From Piper betle (Eukaryota > Streptophyta > Magnoliopsida > Piperales > Piperaceae), in contig JAURVB010014889.1 in assembly GCA_033002965.1 (NCBI GenBank), positions 62,001-126,000 on the forward strand: 64,000 nt of DNA, given 5' to 3'. Position 1 is the stretch's first letter. Every line of letters starts with the position of its first letter. Shown here piece by piece: positions 55,366 through 64,000 of this stretch. Both the position numbers and the translations under genes were made by a program. The notes under the pieces were generated by a model, which saw only the letters and a list, made by a program, of their open reading frames with translations, was not told where the DNA came from and searched no databases.

Positions 55366-55675
55366 TCAAGTATAAATCTTTAAATCAGGTATGTTAACGT
55401 CTGCCAACCTAGCTGCATTAACATAGTCCACTGGGCTGTGCGAGGCAAGGCCAGGAATAAGGAGCCCCACAGACCTGAACAAGGTAGACGCAAGAGATTC
55501 TCTGAAACCGTCTCCGAGAGTCCTCCTCGCTGTAACGCCTCGAATAAAATCTGAAACTGCATTCTTGTACTTTGAAAACAAGTACTTTACACTGAAGTAG
55601 TTCTTGTTAGGTGCATCCTTCATCACCTGCATTTGTTCATGCGTACAATGGATACATGATATTAGACCGCGTATA

Positions 55676-55730
<55 letters not shown>

Positions 55731-56891
55731 TGACTCTCTATGTATATTTGATTTGGACTCGACTCCTACATATATACATGATTTAGATATATTACCTGTC
55801 CGTTATACCAATTATCGAAGTAGACGCAGCGTCCGAAATGTCTGAAGGGGAGGGAAGGTTCCTCGAATGGGACTCTGGTGACGATATCGTAGCGAAACAC
55901 AACTCTGAAATAGTTGAACTTGCCCACCAGCAAGCTTGCAAACACCTCATCCCCAACTCTTGGCTGCCCAAAGGTGACAACTCCCCTTAGACGCGCAAGT
56001 ACATCATTCTCTTCATGGAGGACAAGCAAGGATGGGAACAAGATGGCAAGTGCACCCCCAAGACTATGACCAGTGACCATTATTTGAGCTTCCTTGTGCT
56101 TGACAAGCAACGTTTTGAGGCTCTCTCTAACGGCGTAGTAGGCACGGGGCTTGGCGTTGCGATCGTCCTCGGAGTTTGATTTTGGCCAACGTTTTTCGAA
56201 GGTGGTCTCGTCGCGCATGCCCAGCGCAAGCATGAAGCCGGTGTGGACCTTGCCCATGCCTTCGCCGAGGGAGAAGAAGGAGAGGTCTGCGTCTACTAAC
56301 CAGTCCTGGGCGTTGAACGGCTGGGTGCCTCTAAATGCCACGATGATCAACGACGCATTTGTGGGCTTGTCTGTGAGGACGAAGGCTTGGGTTCCTGGCC
56401 ATCATCAAAATTTATCGTCTTAATGATCACATTAGTTTTGGAACTCTCATTCAATTAACTCCACATTTTAATTCCATCGCGAGTCTGTACTTTTAATGAT
56501 CATGAACCAGATTCACATATGCTTAGAGGCTCATCGAGATTATATGTTTCTAATTTCTCTCCTTATAAGGACATGGCCATAAATTACCAACTATATATAC
56601 ATAGATAAAAAGTGGTATTTTTTATTGTGTTTATTCTTTAGCCAAATAACAATGGTAGCTAACGATAGCTAGTTAGCTACATATTTGTCTATTCAAAGTC
56701 CAATAAAAAATATAGTTGCTTTAATATAAATAGTTATTATAGTCAATAATATATTGAAAAATTAATGCCAATGACTTGGAAGGAGGCCGGGGTTTTATGT
56801 ATCCCAATTAACAAAGAACCTTTAATATGAAAAAGTTGTTCAAACTTACGTATCTAGGGCAATTTTAGGGGTTCAAGCTTTAAAGACTATC

Positions 56892-56939
<48 letters not shown>

Positions 56940-57874
56940 GAGCAAACATTACTTGGCCCCATAATCATTCAAATTATCACTTAACCCTCTTGACCAAGTC
57001 CACCCATCTCTAAGGCTCACTCCTTTTAAAAAAACATTACTTAACCACCTTGTTAGATAAATGTTAAGTAATGACCCAACAAGTTTACAACCAGTTAATG
57101 GGCGATGTGGTGGTGTCAAATCATAAAATAAAATTAATTAAATTTAATAAAAATATCTCTTTAAAAAAACATTAACATAATAATTGAATATTTTATTTTA
57201 TTTGACTTTATTCTCTATAAAATTAATTTTTAACCTATATGTGAAAAAAATAATAATAATTTGTCTCACATACGAGTTAAAAATATGACCATGATGGAAA
57301 ATTAGATAAAATAATAATTTATTTTATTTAATCATTATATATTTTATTTTATTTTATTTTTTATTTTACAAAAAAATAATTTATTTTGTTATTTGGAACC
57401 ACCACACAATCTATTAACTACTTGCAAACCTACCATGTCATTACTTAATAGTTTTTATCTAACGGTGTTAGTTTAGAAAGTAAATAAGTGATGTTTTGTT
57501 ACAAGAGGGGGCCTAAGTGATAAATGAACTTGGTCAAGAGGAGTTAAGCGATGATTTGAGTAATTCTAAGGGTTAAGCGATAATTGTTGTTATCTATTAT
57601 TATTATTATTATTATTATTTAAAAAATATTATCTTGTTTTTGTATTACTACTACTAATTAATTTGTTCCTTCTTATATTAGTAAATGTCTCCTTATTTAT
57701 AAAGTTCACATGACCTGCAGATATGTTATTGGCTTACCATTTAAGCAGTCGAAGAACTCGTGAAAATGCATCTGCATGAAGTCAATCAAACCCACTCTGG
57801 TGAGATATCTTGCATATATTTAATTTCTAATCATGTAATAAATCTAATAAATAAATAAGGCAGAATGTAATAAA

Positions 57875-57938
<64 letters not shown>

Positions 57939-59472
57939 GCATGTAACTTGTAAGGAGTATTTATATATATGCTTAAAAAATTGTATATATTTATGAGATT
58001 TATATATAAATAAGTGATGGTCATACATTCCAGTTTGTGGTGACAATTTTTTGTATGAACCTGTCGTTCTCGTAGGCGAGCTTGGCGTTCATGATGTAGA
58101 AGTCAAGTGGCTTCCACCCAGGAGCATAATTGGTATCCTTGGGAGGCAAAGAAAAATCATTCTCGTTATCTAGACCAGTCCTCCAATCTAAAATGGCGAT
58201 CATCGAACGATAATTCTCGCTCCCTCGCACTGGTTTTTTAGAGTCCCTGCAATTTACTTGTATAACTAAATTAGTTCTGCATTACACTTTGACAATTACA
58301 AAAAAAAATAGTAAATGCATGTGTCATGTATTTACATTTATCTACTTTTATTAATAAAAGAACTCAATACTTGTCTCGGATTAAAATGGTGAGAACAATC
58401 AAAATATAATACAAATATCTCATGTAGAGGTTACAAGTTCGAATCACACTAACCTCAGTTTTACATATAAAATTATAATTTTTTTAGTATGGCGCCACAT
58501 CTTGCCTAATTTTATTAATTACATATACGCTTAATTATATTCTGATCCATAGGTGACATGCAGAAATAAAAGTTTTCAAGCATCACCAATATTAACATTG
58601 TCATCATCTATATATTTTATATTTTTTGAAGTACTCATCATAATTATTGTGACCCAAGTTTAGCAAGATAGTTGATCAATAGATAATACGAAATTAATTT
58701 GAACACAGTGGTCAATAATTATCAATTATTATAAACCTCTGTAAACATGATGTGTTATGATATATGATCATTAATTTTTGGAGAAACTTTCATACTATTT
58801 ATTTACTATCTTTAATAATATAAGTATAGTACCAACAATCTATATAAACTCTCAATGTGAGATTCAGTTTTCGATTCAGTTTTTATTGTAAATAATATTG
58901 CAAAATAAACTTATAAAACGGCTATTTTGTGTGCAGTTTGCGTGGGAGACTTGGCTAGTTTTGATAGCTAGCATCTAATTACATTATATATGGATCCTCG
59001 TGCTCCTATATATAACATAGCATGTTGACCTAGATTTACAAAGTTATAAATCACAGATCAGGTTGATGCTAAGTACGCATCATAATTGTGGAAAACGAAG
59101 AAAAATCATTCATACGTATGAATATTATTGTGAAAATTGTTTACCTTTGAAGAAATTAAGGACCAACCCAGTGAGGCCTCCATTGTCTAGAAAGAGATTC
59201 AAGGTGTACTCACCGAGGTTGCCTAAGAACTTCATGAGAGGGCCAACGATGATCAGCACCTTCCTGGCAATGAAAGCAAGGATTTGCAACCATGAGGGTC
59301 GGATGTGGGCAAAGTCTTGCTTGATGGAGTCGGAGCATTCGACAAGGCCGATGCCCACTAAGCTTTTTCGAAGGAAGGCTAGGCCGAACAAGTCCACCAG
59401 ACTTATCTTCTCCGGGCGAAAGGTCAAAAAGTGGTTCTCGCCGTCGGCGGGTTTCTTTTGGGAAGCCGCCAT
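55366..59472 (-). CDS. Class-3 lipase, oil-body-lipase type (copy 2), five exons
   Basis: A triacylglycerol lipase of the plant oil-body lipase family, expected on lipid droplets. Exons: 59472-59145, 58246-58027, 57771-57738, 56394-55796 and 55626-55366. The start at 59472 (MAASQKKPADGENHFLTFRP) fits the family N-terminus; an in-frame upstream ATG at 59613 would add 47 residues encoded by duplicated sequence. Landmarks are LVECSDSIKQDFAHIRPSW (exon 1), FRGTQPFNAQDWLVDADLSF, the nucleophile elbow TGHSLGGA, VTFGQPRVGDE, YDIVTRVPFEEP (likely catalytic Asp) and ASHSPVDYVNA with the likely His. A hydrophobic stretch in exon 1 may insert into droplets. In exon 2 the entry frame (GTLK) and the body (KPVRGSENYRS) differ by one base at the run 58239-58234; adding one makes the exon total 1,443 = 481 codons, the expected size. 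Intron 3 is long and rich in microsatellites. Confidence 0.87.
55679..55726. repeat. (TA)n microsatellite in intron 4 of lipase copy 2
   Basis: About 24 TA units, interrupted by nothing visible. Length may be collapsed or expanded in assembly. Confidence 0.9.
56891..56939. repeat. (ATT)n microsatellite in intron 3 of lipase copy 2
   Basis: About 16 ATT units. A second, shorter ATT run is at about 57594-57620 in the same intron. Confidence 0.9.
57877..57936. repeat. Compound (TA)n(GA)n microsatellite in intron 2 of lipase copy 2
   Basis: A TA run of about 30 bp passes directly into a GA run of about 30 bp, beside exon 2 on the lipase strand. Confidence 0.9.
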
Positions 59473-59586
59473 ATTGGTAGGAATGAGCTCAATTACAAAC
59501 ACGAGTAATGTATGACGTAGCAATATTGCACACCAGTAACATTTAAGAACATTCGTGATTTTGTGATGGGATATTACGCTTGTAAT

Positions 59587-59690
59587 TGAGCTCATTCCTA
59601 CCCTGCTTCCCAAAAGAAACCCGCCGACGGAGAACCACTTTTTGACTTTTCGGCCTGAGAAGATAAGTCTGGTGGACTTGTTGGCCTGAG
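59587..59690 (+). pseudogene. Inverted partial copy of the 5' end of lipase copy 2
   Basis: On the plus strand this holds GAGCTCATTCCTACC, then GCTTCCCAAAAGAAACCCGC, GAGAACCACTTTTTGAC, GAGAAGATAAGTCTGGTGGA and CTTGTTGGCC. It is nearly identical to the start of lipase copy 2 read on its own strand (59486-59385). The copy lacks the ATG region (CTACCCTGC against CTACCAATATGGCGGC) and has small deletions. The two arms lie head to head with about 100 bp between them. Confidence 0.85.
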
Positions 59691-60180
59691 ATTAAAAAGT
59701 AAACACAGTATTATCCTGAGATTAAAAATATAAAAATCAACTAATCAAGGTAAAAGAAAATTTTAAATATACAATAAAAATACCTCTTATGGATGGTTAT
59801 GGGTTCAAATCTCGCTAAATTTATTTTTTTAAAATAAAACATAAAAATAACTTTTACCGTAGAAATTCACGGATTCAAACTCGAACAATCTTAATTTTTA
59901 ACTTCTTACTAATGGGAGCCGGTCTAATTGTCTTGAAAAAATATAATAAAAAATTAAATAATCATAAATTTTTTTATTTACATAAGATATATCTTTAAAG
60001 TCCATCACTATTTATATTTAAGATATAAATTATTAAAGATTATCTCATTATTTAATAAGAATTTATGTATAACATTAAAATTTATTCAATATAGGTCATA
60101 TATGACGCGAAATCTTGCTTAGTATATATAATATTATAGCATACTGTCGCTTACCATAGGTTACATGATGGTTGCTTACC
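59691..60180. other. AT-rich spacer
   Basis: No gene recognised. It leads into short tandem variants of GGTTGCTTACCACGGGTTACA at about 60155-60200. Confidence 0.5.
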
Positions 60181-61211
60181 ACGGGTTACACAACGGTTGC
60201 TTTCCACAAGTTACACATTGATGGTTAGTTAATTAGTATTTTCATTGCGACAAGAATTAATTACCTATTTGGTTTGGTTAATTATTTATAATGTTCAGAT
60301 TTGATAAAAACGGTTGGTGATTTCTTTTCTATTGGGCTTCCATTTATACTTTGTTTTTTTATGCCAACATCAGAAATGTGTGTTCAACATATATTTATGT
60401 AAAATGCAATAGAAGGACCCGTTCGTAGGGGTGCTAATCAAGCGAGCGAGCCGAGCTCAACTTGTGTTCGAACTCGGCTCGAATAGTTCGAAACTCGTTC
60501 GAACTCGACTCGAGATCGAACGAGTTTTGAATATACATACTCGAGTTCGACTCGAATATATTTTATGTGTTCGAGCGTAAAAAAGCAAAGTATAAATGGA
60601 AGCCCAATAGAAAAGAAATCACCAACCGTTTTTATCAAATCTGAACATTATAAATAATTAACCAAACCAAATAGGTAATTAATTGTTGTCGTTATGAAAA
60701 TACTAATTAACTAACCATCAATGTGTAACTTGTGGAAAGCAACTGTTGTGTAACCCGTTCGTAGGGGTGCTAATTGAGCGAGTGAGCCGAACTCAACTTG
60801 TGTTCGAGCTCGGCTCGAATATGAAATGTGTGTTCTACATATATTTATGTAAAATACAATAGAAGGACCCATTCGTAGGGGTGCTAATCGAGCGAGCGAG
60901 CCGAGCTCAACTTGTGTTCGAACTCGGATCGAATAGTTCGAAACTCGTTCGAACTCAACTCAAGATCGAACGAGTTTTAAATATACATACTCGAGTTCGA
61001 CTCGAATATCTTTTATGTGTTCGAGCAGTAAAAAGTAAAGTATAAATGGAAGCCCAATAGAAAAGAAATCACCAACCGTTTTTATCAAATCTGAACATTA
61101 TAAATAATTAACCAAACCAAAGAGGTAATTAATTGTTGTCGCTATGAAAATACTAATTAACTAACCATCAATGTGTAACTTGTGGAAAGCAACCGTTGTG
61201 TAACCCATTCG
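60181..61211. repeat. Complex of one inverted and two direct ~170-bp repeats with truncated hAT-like termini
   Basis: A unit holding GTATAAATGGAAGCCCAATA, GAAATCACCAACCG, CTGAACATTATAAATAATTA and CTAACCATCAATGTGTAACT occurs on the plus strand at about 60588-60758 and 61030-61203, and inverted at 60181-60358. Between the copies are truncated element starts TAGGGGTGCTAAT at 60426, 60762 and 60876, each preceded by CCC(G/A)TTCG. The layout suggests repeated insertion or duplication at one target. Confidence 0.8.
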
Positions 61212-61765
61212 TAGAGGTGCTAATCGAGCGAGCGATCCTAGCTCAACTTGTGTTTGAACTCAGCTCGAATAGTTTGAAACTCGCTTCGAACTCGACTCGA
61301 GGTCGAACGAGTTTTGAACATACATACTCGAGTTCGGCTCGAATATCTTTTATGTGTTCGAGCTCAACTCGAGCTCGAAACCGGCTCGATTAAAAGTCAA
61401 AAGTACCTCACTTAAAAAAATGCAATCAATATGGATTGAACCCACAACCTTGAGGTTATCAACTTGAATACTTACAATCTCAACTATCTCATTTCTTTGT
61501 TATTATATTATATATATATATAATATAATATAATATAAAAACTATATTATTATATTATTTTATCGAGTCGAGTTCGAGTTCGAGTTCCGAGTCGAGTTCG
61601 AGTTATAACTGAGTTGAGTCGAGTCGAGTCGAACACGACCTTGCTCAAGCTCGGCTCATAAGATTCGAGTTCGAGCTCGAGCATTTAAATGTCGAGTTTC
61701 GAGTCGAGTCAAGTTGAGTCGAACGCTAAATGCTCACGAGCTGGCTCGATCAATTAGCAACCCTA
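61212..61765. mobile_element. hAT-like non-autonomous element, 554 bp
   Basis: The ends TAGAGGTGCTAAT and ATTAGCAACCCTA are inverted with two mismatches. Flanks CCCATTCG (61204-61211) and CCCGTTCG (61766-61773) give an 8-bp duplication with one mismatch. The interior has many direct and inverted GAGTTCGAGT and CTCGAACTCG motifs. It is related to the element at 46841-47152. The TRIM begins only 12 bp after its end. Confidence 0.8.
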
Positions 61766-61776
61766 CCCGTTCGTAG

Positions 61777-62780
61777 TGTTGGGTTTATCCCACATCGGTC
61801 GTAGAGGGTGTGGGTGACTTGTATATAGGTATGAGAAAACCTTATTCCCTGAGCTAGTTTTTAGATTAAGATAGACCCCGTGACAACTATTGTAAGTCCC
61901 TCTTTAGGGGTCGAATGGGCCTAACTTTGATCAGAGCTAGATTTGCTGAGAGGCCCGTGACACCTATTACAAGTCCCTTCCTCTTTGGGGGCCCAAAGGG
62001 CCTAACTTTAATCAGAGCTGGATTTTGTGTTGGCCTATGCCGATTGTGGAAGTGGTGTTGGCCTATGTCGATTGTAGAAGTTTCCTTAATTGGTTCCACC
62101 TCCCGTGATTCTGATGAACGGGAGATTGGACTACGCCGATTAAGTTTCCTTCATTGGATTGGCCTATGCTGATTAAGTTTCTTTCATTGGTTCCACCTCT
62201 AGTGATTCTAATGATTGGCCTACATCAATTAAGTTTCCTTCATTGGATTGGCCTAGGCCGATTAAGTTTCCTTTATTAGTTCCACCTATGGTGATTCTGA
62301 TGAACGGGAAATTTCCAGACGATGATAGTTGGCCACCCGATGTGTGAAGGGAGTTGTTGGGTGATAGTTCCAGGGTCACCCGAAGTGTGAAGGGAGTTGT
62401 TGGGTGATAATTTCGGAGTCACCCGATATGTGAAGGGAGTTGTTGGGTTTATCTGATGTAATGTGAAGGGAGTTGTTGGGTGATAGTTTCGGGGTCACCC
62501 GATGTGTGAAGAGAGTTCTTGGGTTTATCCCACAATAGAGATTTTCAGACGATGATAGTGTCGGAGTCACACAATATGTGAAGGGAGTTGTTGGGTGATA
62601 GTTTCGAGGTCACCCGATGTGAAGAGAGTTGTTGGGTTTATCCCACATCAGTTGTAGAGGATGTTGGTGATTTGTATTTACGTTAATAAGAAAACCTTAT
62701 TCCCTAAGCTAATTTTTGGATTAAGAGAAACCCGTAACATCTATTGCAAGTCCCTCTTTGGGGGCCCACAGGGCCCAACA
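61777..62780 (+). mobile_element. TRIM retrotransposon (terminal-repeat retrotransposon in miniature)
   Basis: The left LTR is 61777-61926 and the right LTR 62630-62780, each about 150 bp. Both begin TGTTGGGTTTATCCCACATC and share AAAACCTTATTCCCT and AAGTCCCTCTTT; the right one ends GGGCCCAACA. The target duplication CGTAG is perfect (61772-61776 and 62781-62785). Right after the left LTR is TTTGATCAGAGCTAGATTT, a variant of the plant initiator-methionine-tRNA primer-binding site (TGGTATCAGAGC), and a second copy of LTR end plus this site lies at about 61955-62025. No coding capacity is present. The internal region has repeats of TTGGCCTA(T/C)(G/A)C. Confidence 0.88.
62334..62640 (+). repeat. 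Minisatellite of ~43-bp units inside the TRIM
   Basis: Units read about GTGTGAAGGGAGTTGTTGGG followed by TGATAGTTTCGGGGTCACCCGA. They start near 62342, 62385 and 62428, with further variants to 62640. Several variants continue GTTGGGTTTATC instead, the start of the LTR, so each unit spans the purine tract and LTR boundary. Confidence 0.8.
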
Positions 62781-62785
62781 CGTAG

Positions 62786-64000
62786 TAGGCTAGTACAAAC
62801 TCGCGAACCATGAAAAAATAATTCTACACTTGGTTAATTCCCTTGGCATATTGTTTGGCATGCCCATGAAATTATGATTATAAAATAATTATGAAAACAA
62901 ATGCATACATATTGTGATGAGATTAACAATCTCAATATGCATACATATTGTGATAAGATTAACAATCTCAAGTTGCATACCTATATTTGACACTTTAATC
63001 TATATATACATACATGCTTTTATTTTAAAGGGGCTATGTGGGTGAGAGTTTATTAAGGTCACAAACCAAATTGTTAGTATAAACTTAAAACTTTTATAAA
63101 ACCGTAAGAATGGACACTAAGGAGAAATTATTTAGTTACAAATAAGATAAACATAATAAATTATACAAATAAATGATGATCAAGACAATCAAATAATAAT
63201 TAAGTGAGGCAACAAAAGTACAAGTTTACACTAAAAAAGATATTTATTTTGACGAATCAATCAAATCATATAAGTTTCTAAGTAACCTTCACTGTGTTCA
63301 CTTTGTTTTCTTCCCTGGCTGCCGCTCTTTTCTTCCCCTCCCTTCTCCCCGCTTGCCCTTGACTGCCTCCAGCTTCTCTTCCCGTTCTTCCTCTCTTTTC
63401 TCCTTGTTTCTCCCCCTCCCTTCTCCTCCTTCCCCCCTTTTCCCCCTTTTTCGTATGCTTCCTTTAGGTGTACTCTTCTTCCTCTCTTCTTTATTTGTTT
63501 TGCATAATTTACATTATTTCAAATAGGTCTTGATAAAATTATATAGATGATATCATTTTGATATATTATTCAATATATTTTACATATTAGATCACTAAAA
63601 AAATTAATTTTTATATAAAATGTGCACCTTTATTAATATTTAGGTTGCATTTTGTATGTTTAATAATTGTGTGCAATAAAACACTGCCTAAATCATCTAA
63701 TTATGGTTGTAACACTAACAATATTTGAATTTTATAAATTGGATCTCGTCCTAGTCACCTTGGATCACGTCCCAATTATTAATTAATTAAATAAGTAACT
63801 TAATAATAATTTTCGTGTGTGTTTAATTTTAAAGCAAACCCATCGTGTGAACTTAATTAATTTCACAATGAAATTAAATAAATTAATGAATAATAAAAGA
63901 GCTAATTAATAAAAATAGTTACTCGCACAGTTGGATTAGATGATGACAACATCTCAATTCGCTCCGTGGGAGCTAGCGGAATTTGTCTGATTCAACATCT
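62786..64000. other. AT-rich spacer at the window end
   Basis: No gene is recognised apart from the polypyrimidine tract at 63290-63490. A short direct repeat of ATGCATACATATTGTGAT occurs at about 62902 and 62938. Confidence 0.5.
63290..63490. repeat. Polypyrimidine tract, strongly strand-asymmetric
   Basis: About 200 bases are almost entirely C and T on the plus strand (such as CTTCCCCTCCCTTCTCCCC and CCCCCCTTTTCCCCCTTTTT). Such tracts can adopt triplex DNA and are common near plant promoters; which gene it might serve lies outside the window. Confidence 0.8.

Noticed and set aside
55604..55786. Open frame rich in Ile/Tyr
   Set aside because: It is the translation of the (TA)n microsatellite.

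Overview
This is a gene-containing stretch of a plant nuclear genome. The evidence is GT-AG introns, plant-specific gene families, and plant-type LTR, LINE, CACTA, hAT-like and TRIM elements. It is an angiosperm; a monocot is a weak guess from the gene style. No bacterial, organellar or CRISPR content was seen, and no tRNA or rRNA gene was recognised.

Layout: (1) 147-3332 (+), a CUL1-like gene that holds only the N-terminal cullin repeats. (2) 7520-14852 (-), an 11-exon CW-type zinc-finger gene with a perfect 109-bp tandem duplication in intron 5. (3) 15535-19720 (+), a decayed L1-type LINE preceded head-to-tail by the 3' end of a relative. (4) 20.3-25 kb, AT-rich spacer with small tandem duplications. 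(5) 25.1-32.3 kb, a palindromic repeat array into which a solo-LTR-like element (B, minus) inserted; a related one (A, plus) then inserted into B. Each has TG...CA ends and a perfect 5-bp target duplication. (6) 34013-36454 (-), a plastid release-factor-1 pseudogene, followed upstream by about five diverged copies of a ~240-bp tandem repeat. (7) 41732-45116 (+), a five-finger CCCH (ZFN-like) gene. (8) 47.15-50.08 kb and 55.37-59.47 kb (both -), two tandem class-3 lipases of the oil-body-lipase type. The first is badly frameshifted, the second nearly intact. A CACTA element lies between them. (9) 59.6-62.8 kb, an inverted copy of the second lipase's 5' end, a cluster of hAT-like termini with inverted repeats, and a complete TRIM with primer-binding site and an internal minisatellite.

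A pattern crosses the window. Nearly every gene carries single-base frame breaks, most of them at homopolymer runs, while splice sites and flanking frames stay intact. In the second lipase and the CUL1-like gene, restoring one base makes the summed exon length an exact multiple of three. This suggests residual assembly indels rather than decay for most of them. The release-factor copy is different: it has substitution stops and a missing middle, so it is a true pseudogene.

The host genes do not form a pathway: ubiquitin ligase scaffold, chromatin reader, RNA-binding finger protein and lipid-droplet lipases. The most informative structures are the nested, opposite-orientation LTRs, the TRIM whose minisatellite unit spans its own polypurine tract/LTR junction, and the inverted lipase fragment that could form a hairpin. 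Exon limits are from reading splice sites by eye; all family assignments are from recognised motifs, not searches.
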